Shown here: positions 1-11,363 of the stretch, piece after piece | Numbering within the stretch: the first letter of the stretch is position 1 | How the letters are laid out: each line of letters starts with the position of its first letter | NCBI GenBank assembly: GCA_051920445.1 | Contig: JBPPLN010000001.1 | Coordinates: 682,001 to 746,000 of the forward strand | Direction of reading: 5' to 3' | Origin: CAG-177 sp003514385 | GTDB lineage: Bacteria; Bacillota; Clostridia; Oscillospirales; Acutalibacteraceae | Length of the DNA stretch: 64,000 bases | The notes under the pieces: generated by a model | The model's database searches: none | Seen by the model: only the letters and a program-made list of their open reading frames with translations | Told to the model about the DNA's origin: nothing | Program-made: the position numbers and the translations under genes

Positions 1-261
1 CATTGAGCCGAGGAAAGCGAAAGAAGAACCGAGGAAAACAGGGCTCTTGGCCTTCGTGAAGAGAACATATACAAGGGTGCCTGCGCCGGCGCCGAAGAGC
101 GCCGCGACAGTGCTCATCTGCACTTCGCCGCAGTTATAAACACCCGAAGTTATCATGGGAACTGCGATGGTCGCTGCCATAATCGCGAGCAGCTGCTGGA
201 ACGCAAAGACGATAAGCTTGCCGAACTTCGGCTTGTCTTTGATACCGTAAATCAATTTCAT
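1..261 (-). CDS. uraA: Uracil/xanthine permease (NCS2 family), N-terminal part only
   Basis: The first 87 residues of an NCS2 nucleobase:proton symporter are present; the gene runs off the left edge. The translation begins MKLIYGIKDKPKFGKLIVFA and continues into a hydrophobic helix (QQLLAIMAATIAVP) and a second one (LFGAGAGTLVYVLF), with the SSFAFLGSM stretch typical of uracil permeases. An AGGAGG-like Shine-Dalgarno (TTTGAGGAGG) lies about 8 nt before the ATG. It follows pyrR on the same strand by 72 nt, so uracil uptake should be co-transcribed with pyrR and controlled by the attenuator upstream of pyrR. Uracil rather than xanthine specificity is inferred from the pyrR context. Confidence 0.85.
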   Translation of the reverse strand, partial: MKLIYGIKDKPKFGKLIVFAFQQLLAIMAATIAVPMITSGVYNCGEVQMSTVAALFGAGAGTLVYVLFTKAKSPVFLGSSFAFLGSM

Positions 262-333
262 ACTATTGACCTCCTCAAATTTTGCCTGTCTATACTCAAC
301 ACAGTCCCGGTAAACCGCTTCTGCGTCAAAGTC

Positions 334-867
334 TTATTTGCTGTATATTGAGACGCTTGTCTCATCGTCGAACGGCGGGATCTTCACAACGACCACTTCG
401 CTGCGCGAGGTCGGCACGTTCTTGCCGACATAGTCGGCGACTATCGGAAGCTCCCTGTGTCCCCTGTCAACAAGCGTTGCAAACTGTATCTTCGCCGGGC
501 GGCCGAGGGAGATTATCGCATCCATCGCGGCGCGCGCCGTTCTGCCGGTGTAGAGCACATCGTCGACCATGACGACCGTCTTGCCCTCAACGGAAAAATC
601 GAGCTTGCCGGAGTTCACCGTCGGCTGGCTTGCGCTCTCGCTCAGGTCGTCCCTGTAGAGCGTGATGTCGAGATAGCCTTTCTGCGTCTTCACGCCGAGG
701 CTCTCGATCTTTGAGGCGAGGATATCCGCAAGCGGCGCGCCTCTTCTCATTATGCCGACAAGGCATATCTCATCCGAATCGCCGTTTCGCTCGATTATCT
801 CGTGCGATATCCGCGCGAGCGCACGGTTGACCGCCGCGCTGTCCATGATATAGGCCTTGAACTCCAT
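334..867 (-). CDS. pyrR: Bifunctional pyrimidine operon regulator / uracil phosphoribosyltransferase PyrR
   Basis: PyrR binds pyr mRNA leaders when UMP/UTP is abundant and promotes termination; it also has uracil phosphoribosyltransferase activity. The 177-residue protein has the PRPP-binding signature VVMVDDVLYTGRT, the early MRRGAPLADIL segment and a C-terminal VDRGHRELPI block, all characteristic of the family, and the usual length. I chose the ATG at 867 because a GGGGTGAG Shine-Dalgarno sits just before it; a longer open frame upstream overlaps the leader attenuator and is not needed. It heads an operon with uraA and has its own promoter and attenuator. Confidence 0.95.
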   Translation of the reverse strand: MEFKAYIMDSAAVNRALARISHEIIERNGDSDEICLVGIMRRGAPLADILASKIESLGVKTQKGYLDITLYRDDLSESASQPTVNSGKLDFSVEGKTVVMVDDVLYTGRTARAAMDAIISLGRPAKIQFATLVDRGHRELPIVADYVGKNVPTSRSEVVVVKIPPFDDETSVSIYSK

Positions 868-885
868 TTGCTCACCCCGAATCAT

Positions 886-985
886 AAAAAAATACGATCC
901 TGCCGCACCGACAAAATCGCACAAAAACACGCAGATATACCCTATCCGCACTGAATATGACCATCTTGTCGGCATCTCTGTACCG
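886..985 (-). promoter_or_regulatory. PyrR-responsive transcription attenuator in the pyrR leader
   Basis: Read on the minus strand, three elements are visible. A hairpin CGGUACAGAGAUGCCG (985-970) carries a CAGAGA loop resembling the PyrR binding loop. CCGACAAGAU (972-963) can pair for 10 bp with AUUUUGUCGG (917-908) as an antiterminator. A 12-bp terminator stem (921-893, loop GGUGC, several G-U pairs) is followed by seven U's (892-886). The antiterminator and terminator share 917-910, and the antiterminator's 5' arm overlaps the binding hairpin, as in the Bacillus pyr mechanism (established for the family). That PyrR acts here is inference. Confidence 0.8.
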
Positions 986-1010
986 CTCTTAAAGATTTTT
1001 TGCTGTGAAT

Positions 1011-1039
1011 ACTATATCATATTGTTTATCGGTTGTAAA
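1011..1039 (-). promoter_or_regulatory. Sigma-A-type promoter of pyrR-uraA
   Basis: On the minus strand TTTACA (1039-1034) and TATAGT (1016-1011) are separated by exactly 17 bp. Transcription would start near 1004, giving a leader of about 137 nt that contains the attenuator. Confidence 0.75.
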
Positions 1040-1126
1040 GACCCAATTTATAGTTTTTTCAACTTTTTTCGCCGCCGAATCTTACATAAATGTAAGAACT
1101 CAGGCGCACAATGTAAGGCTTTGTTA

Positions 1127-1155
1127 TTGAGAACGACCCACTCTTTTGATATAAT
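1127..1155 (+). promoter_or_regulatory. Sigma-A-type promoter of the S41 peptidase gene
   Basis: TTGAGA (1127-1132) and a perfect TATAAT (1150-1155) are separated by 17 bp. The Shine-Dalgarno AGGAGG lies only about 12 nt downstream, so the leader is very short. Confidence 0.7.
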
Positions 1156-1179
1156 CATTATCGACAGGAGGAGTTTTTT

Positions 1180-2160
1180 ATGAAAACCAAAAGCAAAAAT
1201 AAGAAGCTGCGCATCGCGCTCGGAATATGCATACCGCTCATAATCATTATCGCTGCGGCGTTGGCAGTTGTTATGAAATACGGACCGACATTCGGGTTTT
1301 ATCTCGTCCCGCCGTCGGCAGAGCGCTACGGCAAGGACGCTCTTGCAACCATAGGCAAAAACGGGATATATTCGAGAAGCGACGAGTGGAAAAGCACTTA
1401 CGAAGAATGTCTCAAGATGATAGAAAACGCCGAGAGCTATGAGGACACATACCCCGCGATTAAAAAGGCTCTTTCGGTTTGCGGCGGCAAGCACTCAATG
1501 CTCATGACAAAATCGGAATCGCAGGACACAACCGAGAGCTATGACGAGGTTCTGCCCACCGTTTCGCTCGACGGCGATATTGCAATAATAAAACTCCCCG
1601 ATTTCCTCGGCACAGCCGAAGCGGGACAGAAATACGCAAAAGTCACGGAGGACTTCATCCACGAGAACCGCGATAAAATAAAGGGCGTTGTGCTCGACCT
1701 GCGCGGCAACACCGGCGGTGACATGGGTCCGATGGCGACGGCTGTCTCGTCGCTGCTCCCCGACGGCGAACTGATCTATTACCACTACCGCAGCTACGAT
1801 GTCCCGGTCACACTCAAAAACGGCGTTGTCAGCAATGCGGGCACGGGCGGCAGGAGCCTCTATCCCGAAGAGAAGCTGAATGTACCCGTTGCGATACTTA
1901 CCGACGACATGACTGCGAGCTCGGGCGAAGCTCTGACGCTCTGCTTCAGAGGACTCGAAAACACAAGGACTTTCGGCGCACCGACCGCTGGCTACACGAG
2001 CGTCAATATGCTCTACAACATGTATGACGGCGCGCAGATGTATCTGACCGTCGCGTTCGACAAGGCGCGCACCGGTGAGATATTCAAAGAGACACCAATC
2101 GAGCCGGATGTCGCCACCGACTCCCCTCTTGAAGCGGCTCTTGAGTGGCTGAGAGGCTGA
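1180..2160 (+). CDS. Membrane-anchored S41-family serine peptidase
   Basis: The 326-residue protein starts with a basic stretch and one hydrophobic segment (about residues 11-32), suggesting an uncleaved anchor with the enzyme outside. The C-terminal half holds the S41 core: VVLDLRGNTGG (about 170-180) and TDDMTASSGEAL (about 241-252), where the serine of the SSGE motif is the expected nucleophile. No PDZ domain is evident, so it is closer to the tricorn/IRBP-like S41 enzymes than to CtpA. The start follows AGGAGG at good spacing. It stands alone between its own promoter and terminator. The substrate cannot be told. Confidence 0.85.
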   Translation: MKTKSKNKKLRIALGICIPLIIIIAAALAVVMKYGPTFGFYLVPPSAERYGKDALATIGKNGIYSRSDEWKSTYEECLKMIENAESYEDTYPAIKKALSVCGGKHSMLMTKSESQDTTESYDEVLPTVSLDGDIAIIKLPDFLGTAEAGQKYAKVTEDFIHENRDKIKGVVLDLRGNTGGDMGPMATAVSSLLPDGELIYYHYRSYDVPVTLKNGVVSNAGTGGRSLYPEEKLNVPVAILTDDMTASSGEALTLCFRGLENTRTFGAPTAGYTSVNMLYNMYDGAQMYLTVAFDKARTGEIFKETPIEPDVATDSPLEAALEWLRG

Positions 2161-2172
2161 AAATAAAACACA

Positions 2173-2205
2173 GCACCCTCCGCAAAAGATCGGAGGGTGC
2201 GTTTT
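2173..2205 (+). terminator. Intrinsic terminator of the S41 peptidase gene
   Basis: GCACCCTCCG and CGGAGGGTGC form a perfect 10-bp stem with an 8-nt loop, followed by GTTTT. Confidence 0.85.
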
Positions 2206-2217
2206 AACAAAGCGAAA

Positions 2218-2253
2218 GGATCGGCACATCTGCGCCGACCCTTTTTATTTTTT
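2218..2253 (+). terminator. Second terminator in the convergent S41/gtrA intergenic space
   Basis: GGATCGGC pairs with GCCGACCC (one mismatch) across a short loop and is followed by TTTTTATTTTTT on the plus strand. It abuts the gtrA-like stop codon and may work as a backup terminator or stop transcription arriving from the other side. Confidence 0.65.
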
Positions 2254-2255
2254 GA

Positions 2256-2804
2256 TTATTTTGCTTTCTTGTCTTCCTTTTTCTTGTGGAAAAGAATCTT
2301 ATCCACGGGGAAATAGAGGAAGAACTGGAGAGCTGAGCAGACAGCGGTAGCTATAGTGAGCGAAAGACCGCTGTTCAGATGGAACTTCGAGGTGCAGAAC
2401 TCGAAAACTACGGGGTTGAACCACGCAGAGAAGCAAACGAGAGCAAGGGTGAAGATTATGTATATGGGCAGAGTAATAGCGGTGTTGGAGCCCGAGTTGA
2501 AAGTCTTTTCCTTGTTGATGAAGAATGCAACTATCTGCGCCAGAAGGTTCGAAACGTTGAATGCAATGAAGAGCGCGAGTCCGCAGCGCTGACCCTCGAT
2601 GACCGGATAATCAAAGACGAACCAGTGGAATGCCTGCGTGCTCAGAGCCTTGATTGCGGGGATGTTGTAAAGAATCGCGAGAGATGCAACCTGGACGATG
2701 CAGGCGCCGAGGCTGACGACGATGAACTTGACAAACTGCCAGAGTGTGTTGATGCCGGAGCCTTTACCCGCTGCGGCCTTGTCGATATTGTTTAACTTTC
2801 CCAT
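2256..2804 (-). CDS. GtrA-like four-helix membrane protein
   Basis: The 182-residue protein has about four hydrophobic helices and the layout of the GtrA/DPMS family (PF04138): a short basic N-terminus, LWQFVKFIVVSLGACIVQVASLAIL, a long second helix ending in VAFFINKEKTF, and a final helix followed by a Lys-rich tail. Family members help flip or transfer lipid-linked sugars or modify envelope polysaccharides (established for GtrA itself). No glycosyltransferase gene lies beside it, so the sugar is unknown. Its start follows AGGAG by 8 nt and it has its own promoter. Confidence 0.8.
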   Translation of the reverse strand: MGKLNNIDKAAAGKGSGINTLWQFVKFIVVSLGACIVQVASLAILYNIPAIKALSTQAFHWFVFDYPVIEGQRCGLALFIAFNVSNLLAQIVAFFINKEKTFNSGSNTAITLPIYIIFTLALVCFSAWFNPVVFEFCTSKFHLNSGLSLTIATAVCSALQFFLYFPVDKILFHKKKEDKKAK

Positions 2805-2836
2805 TTACTTCACTCCTGTGATAAAATTTTCAATTA

Positions 2837-2865
2837 ATTTTATCATACCCGCCGAGATAAATCAA
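2837..2865 (-). promoter_or_regulatory. Promoter of the gtrA-like gene
   Basis: TTGATT (2865-2860) and TAAAAT (2842-2837) on the minus strand with a 17-bp spacer, about 35 nt upstream of the start codon. Confidence 0.7.
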
Positions 2866-2919
2866 TAAAAACGCCCGTACTTTTTGGATATTGATTATTA
2901 AAAATAGATAAATCGGCAT

Positions 2920-2952
2920 AAAAAAAGATCCCGCAGGAAAACCTACGGGATC
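2920..2952 (-). terminator. Intrinsic terminator of tuf
   Basis: On the minus strand GATCCCGTAGG and CCTGCGGGATC (11 bp, one G-U) close a TTTT loop and are followed by seven T's, 14 nt after the tuf stop codon. Confidence 0.9.
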
Positions 2953-2965
2953 AAAAGGGCATTAA

Positions 2966-4168
2966 TTACTCGTTGATCTTGATAACAACGCCCGAGCCGA
3001 CGGTACGGCCGCCTTCACGGATAGCGAAGCGGAGACCCTCTTCAATAGCGATGGGAGCGATAAGCTCGACAGACATGTCAATGTTGTCGCCGGGCATGCA
3101 CATCTCTACGCCCTCGGGAAGGGAGATGATACCGGTAACGTCAGTAGTTCTGAAGTAGAACTGGGGACGATAGTTGTTGAAGAACGGAGTGTGACGGCCA
3201 CCCTCGTCCTTAGTAAGGACGTAAACCTGGCCGACAAACTTGGTGTGGGGATGAATGGTGCCGGGCTTGGAAAGAACCTGTCCACGCTCGATCTCATTTC
3301 TCTGAACACCACGAAGAAGAGCGCCGATGTTGTCGCCGGCCTCAGCGTAATCGAGGGTCTTGCGGAACATCTCGATTCCGGTGCAGACGGTCTTGCCCTT
3401 CTCTTCCTTAAGACCAACGATCTCAAGCTCGTCGCCGGTTCTCAGCTGTCCACGCTCAACTCTACCGGTGGCAACAGTACCACGGCCGGTGATGGTGAAG
3501 ACATCCTCAACAGGCATAAGGAAAGGCAGGTCAGCCTTACGGTCGGGAGTGGGGATATAAGTGTCAACAGCGTTCATGAGCTCCCAGATGCAAGCAAGCT
3601 CGGGGGCGTCAGGATCGTTGCCGTTGTACTCAAGAGCCTTAAGAGCAGAACCCTTGATGATCGGGGTGTCATCGCCGGGGAAGCCATACTCGTTAAGAGT
3701 ATCGCGGATCTCCATCTCGACAAGCTCAAGGAGCTCAGGATCGTCGACCTGGTCAACCTTGTTCATGAAGACGATGATATAGGGCACGCCAACCTGGCGG
3801 GCAAGAAGAAGGTGCTCCTTGGTCTGAGCCATGGGGCCGTCGGTAGCAGCTATAACAAGGATAGCGCCGTCCATCTGAGCAGCACCGGTGATCATGTTCT
3901 TGATATAGTCAGCATGGCCGGGGCAGTCAACGTGAGCATAGTGACGGGTAGCAGTCTCATACTCAACGTGAGCGGTGTTGATTGTAATACCGCGCTCTCT
4001 CTCCTCGGGAGCCTTATCGATGTTAGCGTAATCAACAAACTCAGCCTCGCCCTTCATAGCGAGAGTCTTGGTGATAGCAGCGGTAAGAGTAGTCTTACCA
4101 TGGTCAACGTGACCAATGGTACCAATGTTTACATGGGGCTTAGTTCTTTCGAATTTAGCTTTTGCCAT
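2966..4168 (-). CDS. tuf: Translation elongation factor Tu
   Basis: EF-Tu delivers aminoacyl-tRNA to the ribosome as a GTP complex. The 400-residue protein has G1 GHVDHGKT (about 19-26), the switch II segment DCPGHADYIKNM, NKVD, and the switch I RGITIN motif, followed by the usual beta-barrel domains 2 and 3. Its length is normal. GGGAGG precedes the ATG. It is last in the rpsL-rpsG-fusA-tuf block but also has a promoter of its own in the fusA-tuf gap. Confidence 0.98.
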   Translation of the reverse strand: MAKAKFERTKPHVNIGTIGHVDHGKTTLTAAITKTLAMKGEAEFVDYANIDKAPEERERGITINTAHVEYETATRHYAHVDCPGHADYIKNMITGAAQMDGAILVIAATDGPMAQTKEHLLLARQVGVPYIIVFMNKVDQVDDPELLELVEMEIRDTLNEYGFPGDDTPIIKGSALKALEYNGNDPDAPELACIWELMNAVDTYIPTPDRKADLPFLMPVEDVFTITGRGTVATGRVERGQLRTGDELEIVGLKEEKGKTVCTGIEMFRKTLDYAEAGDNIGALLRGVQRNEIERGQVLSKPGTIHPHTKFVGQVYVLTKDEGGRHTPFFNNYRPQFYFRTTDVTGIISLPEGVEMCMPGDNIDMSVELIAPIAIEEGLRFAIREGGRTVGSGVVIKINE

Positions 4169-4225
4169 TTGGAATTTCCTCCCTTTAATTGGTTAAATAA
4201 TTGTCTCATGCATCAGCATAAAACT

Positions 4226-4254
4226 ATTCTATCAATTTACACCTGAAAATTCAA
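4226..4254 (-). promoter_or_regulatory. Internal promoter for tuf
   Basis: TTGAAT (4254-4249) and TAGAAT (4231-4226) on the minus strand with a 17-bp spacer, in the 100-nt fusA-tuf gap. It would allow EF-Tu to be made in excess over EF-G. Confidence 0.65.
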
Positions 4255-4268
4255 GTGCTTTTTAAAAA

Positions 4269-6335
4269 TTACTTGTCCTTGATGACAGTCTCAGCAATGG
4301 ACTTCGGAACCTCGGCATAATGGCTGGGCTCCATGACATACTGACCGCGTCCCTGCGTCTTGGAACGAAGGGTGGTAGCGTAGCCGAACATGTTCGACAG
4401 CGGGATGAATGCATTGATCTGCACTGCGCCCGTACGCATCTCGGTGCCTTCGATCTGTCCGCGGCGGGAGTTGACATCGCCGATAACATCGCCCATATAG
4501 TCCTCGGGGACGATAATGGCGACCTTCATGATGGGCTCCATGAGCACGGGAGCTGCCTTCTTCATCGCATCCTTGAACGCCATAGAACCGGCGATCTTGA
4601 ACGCCATTTCGGAGGAGTCGACCTCGTGATAAGATCCATCGTAAAGAGTGACCTTGACGTCAACAACATTGAAGCCTGCAAGAACGCCCGACTGCATTGC
4701 ACCCTTGATACCGGCCTCTGCAGGTCCGATATATTCCTTCGGGATAGCGCCGCCGACGACCTCGTTGACGAACTCGTAACCCTTCTCGGGGTTGGGCTCG
4801 ATGCGGATCTTGACGTGACCGTACTGTCCGCGGCCGCCCGACTGACGCGAATACTTGGTATCGCTCTCTGCGGGTTTGGTGATGGTCTCGCGGTATGCGA
4901 CCTGGGGTTTACCGACATTAGCCTCGACCTTGAACTCACGAAGAAGTCTGTCAACGATTATCTCAAGGTGAAGCTCGCCCATGCCGGCGATGATGGTCTG
5001 ACCCGTCTCTTCATCAGTGTAGCACTTGAAGGTCGGATCCTCTTCGGCGAGCTTTGCAAGCGCGATAGCCATCTTCTCCTGGCCTGCCTTGGTCTTGGGC
5101 TCGATAGCGACCCTGATAACGGGATCGGGGAACTCCATGGACTCAAGGATTATCGGAGCCTTGGCGTCGCAGAGCGTGTCGCCGGTGGTGGTGTTCTTAA
5201 GACCGATAGTCGCAGCGATATCTCCGGCGTAAACGCAGTCGATATCCTTTCTGTGGTTGGAGTGCATCTGCAGGATTCTTCCCAGACGCTCGTTGCAGTC
5301 CTTGGTAGCATTGTAAACAGTGCTGCCGGTGGTGACTGTGCCCGAATAAACTCTGAAGAAGCAGAGCTTACCGACGAAGGGATCGGTCGCGATCTTGAAA
5401 GCAAGAGCTGCGAACGGCTCGGAATCCGAAGAATGACGGAACTCCTCTTCACCGGTCTCGGGGTTCGTGCCCTTTATCGACGGGACATCCGTCGGAGCGG
5501 GCATGTAATCAACAATAGCGTCAAGCAGCTGCTGAACACCCTTGTTGCGGTAAGAAGTACCGCAGCATACGGGAACCATCTTATTGGCGATAGTAGACTT
5601 GCGGATGCAGGTCTTTATCTCATCAATGGTGAGCTCCTCGCCGCCGAGATACTTCTCGAGCAGCTCGTCGTCCTGTTCGGCGACGTGCTCAACGAGCTCA
5701 TCATGATACTTCTGTGCAAGTTCCTTCATGTTCTCGGGAATCTCCTCGACTCTGACGTCGAGACCCTTGTCATCATAGTAGACATCAGCCTGCATCTGAA
5801 CAAGGTCGATGATTCCCTTGAAGTCAGCTTCCGCGCCTATGGGGAGCTGAATCGGAACTGCGTTACACTTCAGGCGCTCCTTCATCATGTCTATAACATT
5901 ATAGAAGTTAGCTCCCATAATGTCCATCTTGTTAACATAGACCATTCTCGGAACCTGGTACTTGTCCGCCTGTCTCCAGACGGTTTCGGACTGGGGCTCA
6001 ACGCCGCCCTTTGCGCAAAGAACGGTAACAGAACCGTCCAGAACACGCAGAGAACGCTCAACCTCAACGGTGAAGTCCACGTGGCCGGGAGTGTCGATGA
6101 TGTTGATTCGGTGGTTCTTCCAGAAGCAGGTAGTCGCAGCGGAGGTGATTGTTATACCTCTCTCCTGCTCCTGCTCCATCCAGTCCATTGTCGCAGCACC
6201 ATCATGCACTTCGCCGAGTTTGTGGGTCTTTCCTGTATAGAACAGGATACGCTCCGTTGTGGTGGTTTTGCCTGCGTCAATATGCGCCATGATTCCGATA
6301 TTCCTGGTCTTTTCCAGTGAAACCTCTCTCGGCAT
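4269..6335 (-). CDS. fusA: Elongation factor G
   Basis: EF-G catalyses GTP-dependent translocation. The 688-residue protein begins MPREVSLEKTRNIGIMAHID and has AHIDAGKTTTTE (G1), RGITITSAATTC, DTPGHVDF and NKMD, then domains II-V ending in the usual YVMEPSHYAEVPK region. The ATG at 6335 follows GGAGG by 5 nt; an in-frame upstream ATG lacks a ribosome site. It lies 51 nt downstream of rpsG in the same operon. Confidence 0.98.
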   Translation of the reverse strand: MPREVSLEKTRNIGIMAHIDAGKTTTTERILFYTGKTHKLGEVHDGAATMDWMEQEQERGITITSAATTCFWKNHRINIIDTPGHVDFTVEVERSLRVLDGSVTVLCAKGGVEPQSETVWRQADKYQVPRMVYVNKMDIMGANFYNVIDMMKERLKCNAVPIQLPIGAEADFKGIIDLVQMQADVYYDDKGLDVRVEEIPENMKELAQKYHDELVEHVAEQDDELLEKYLGGEELTIDEIKTCIRKSTIANKMVPVCCGTSYRNKGVQQLLDAIVDYMPAPTDVPSIKGTNPETGEEEFRHSSDSEPFAALAFKIATDPFVGKLCFFRVYSGTVTTGSTVYNATKDCNERLGRILQMHSNHRKDIDCVYAGDIAATIGLKNTTTGDTLCDAKAPIILESMEFPDPVIRVAIEPKTKAGQEKMAIALAKLAEEDPTFKCYTDEETGQTIIAGMGELHLEIIVDRLLREFKVEANVGKPQVAYRETITKPAESDTKYSRQSGGRGQYGHVKIRIEPNPEKGYEFVNEVVGGAIPKEYIGPAEAGIKGAMQSGVLAGFNVVDVKVTLYDGSYHEVDSSEMAFKIAGSMAFKDAMKKAAPVLMEPIMKVAIIVPEDYMGDVIGDVNSRRGQIEGTEMRTGAVQINAFIPLSNMFGYATTLRSKTQGRGQYVMEPSHYAEVPKSIAETVIKDK

Positions 6336-6386
6336 AAAAACCTCCGTATCTCGCCTTTGTGCGAATAGCAAAATATATAGGTGAAA

Positions 6387-6857
6387 TTACCACCTGAAAT
6401 GTGCAAATGCCTTGTTGGCCTCTGCCATCTTGTGAGTATCCTCACGCTTCTTGAATGCCGAACCGGTCGAATTGACGGCATCCATGATCTCGTTAGCAAG
6501 TCTCTCCTTCATCGTTCTCTCGGAACGCTGACGGGAATAAAGGGTTATCCAGCGCAGACCGAGGGTCTGTCTTCTCTCCGGACGAACCTCCATGGGAACC
6601 TGATAGGTTGCACCGCCGACTCGACGAGCTTTGACTTCGAGAACGGGCATGACATTCTCCATAGCAGCCTCAAAAACCTCAAGCGGTTCCTTGCCGGTCT
6701 TCTCACGGATAATGTCGAAAGCCTCGTAAACGATTTTCTGAGCGACGCCCTTCTTACCGTCGATCATGACGTTGTTGATAAGGCGTGTTACGAGCTTTGA
6801 GTTGTAAAGCGGATCGGGCAAAACGTCACGTTTTGCTATCTTGCCTCTTCTTGGCAC
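6387..6857 (-). CDS. rpsG: 30S ribosomal protein S7
   Basis: S7 binds the 3' domain of 16S rRNA and nucleates assembly of the small-subunit head. The protein reads PRRGKIAKRDVLPDPLYNSK and is 156 residues long, the standard size. The start is a GTG at 6857, preceded by AAGGAGGG at 7 nt; an in-frame upstream ATG overlaps that ribosome site and would add residues foreign to S7. It sits between rpsL and fusA, the usual str-operon order. Confidence 0.96.
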   Translation of the reverse strand: MPRRGKIAKRDVLPDPLYNSKLVTRLINNVMIDGKKGVAQKIVYEAFDIIREKTGKEPLEVFEAAMENVMPVLEVKARRVGGATYQVPMEVRPERRQTLGLRWITLYSRQRSERTMKERLANEIMDAVNSTGSAFKKREDTHKMAEANKAFAHFRW

Positions 6858-7011
6858 TTCGCTTCCCTCCTTCATAGTAATGATATCATAGGTACTCGAG
6901 TGACAAAACTCTCGTGGTGTCAATGGGAGGCATGTATTTCAATGCACTCTCGCATTGGAGTAATCACCTGCAAGAAGATTCTGTCTCTTAAGCTTTCCGC
7001 GTCATGCGGAA

Positions 7012-7434
7012 TTACTTTTTGGCAGCCTTCGGACGCTTAGCACCGTACTTGGAACGGGCCTGCATTCTGCCGTTGACGCCCTGTGTATCGAGCGTTCCGC
7101 GGATGATGTGGTAACGCACACCGGGAAGGTCCTTAACACGGCCGCCGCGGATGAGAACAACCGAGTGCTCCTGAAGGTTATGACCGACGCCCGGGATATA
7201 AGCCGAAACCTCGATGCCGTTGGAAAGACGAACTCTGGCGATCTTTCTAAGAGCCGAGTTGGGCTTCTTGGGGGTAGTGGTCTTAACCGCTGTGCAAACA
7301 CCGCGCTTCTGCGGAGAAGCAGTGTCGGTCATGACATTTTTCTTGGAGTTGAGACCCTTCAAAAGCGCGGGGGCTTTGGGTTTCTTCTCAAGAGTTTCTC
7401 TTCCGTTTCTCACAAGCTGATTAAACGTTGGCAA
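7012..7434 (-). CDS. rpsL: 30S ribosomal protein S12
   Basis: S12 takes part in decoding and is the classical streptomycin-resistance target. The conserved TTPKKPNSALRKIARVRLSNG segment and the GVGHNLQEHSVVLIRGGRVKDLPGVRYH loop are present. I place the start at a TTG (7434), giving the family N-terminus PTFNQLVRNGRE and 140 residues; AAAGGAG lies 9 nt upstream, while the alternative ATG overlaps the ribosome site. In the decoding loops the lysines TTPKKPN and GRVKDLP are wild-type-like. First gene of the str operon, with a strong promoter. Confidence 0.96.
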   Translation of the reverse strand: MPTFNQLVRNGRETLEKKPKAPALLKGLNSKKNVMTDTASPQKRGVCTAVKTTTPKKPNSALRKIARVRLSNGIEVSAYIPGVGHNLQEHSVVLIRGGRVKDLPGVRYHIIRGTLDTQGVNGRMQARSKYGAKRPKAAKK

Positions 7435-7519
7435 GCAGTACATCTCCTTTCTAAGATTTATATATGAAATCCGCGCTTCGGGCATAATTATCCCAAAACA
7501 CAAGACATCACAATTTAAA

Positions 7520-7548
7520 ATTATACCGCTGAAGGTTCTGTTTGTCAA
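7520..7548 (-). promoter_or_regulatory. Promoter of the rpsL-rpsG-fusA-tuf operon
   Basis: Perfect consensus TTGACA (7548-7543) and TATAAT (7525-7520) on the minus strand with 17 bp between them. The start would lie near 7513, giving a leader of about 80 nt. Confidence 0.85.
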
Positions 7549-7643
7549 CCTTTTCGGTTCGTCAAATGACAAAATATTCGGCGTTTATCGGGGCATTATA
7601 TATGATTTTTGTCCAATAAACGCATCTCTCTATAGTCACCGCT

Positions 7644-7676
7644 GCCGGAGTCCACCGCAAAAGCGGCAGACTCCGG
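7644..7676 (-). repeat. Strong hairpin after the rpoC stop, without a T tract
   Basis: On the minus strand GCCGGAGTC and GACTCCGGC extend by further pairs to about 15 bp around a TTTT loop, starting 15 nt after the rpoC stop. No run of T follows, so it does not look like an ordinary intrinsic terminator. It could be a 3'-end stabiliser or a terminator needing a factor. Confidence 0.6.
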
Positions 7677-7691
7677 CTCGATGGTTGTTTA

Positions 7692-11318
<3,627 letters not shown>

Positions 11319-11363
11319 CCGTTGACTGCCCCTTTTTAAAATATATTTTTAAGGTGACTGTTC

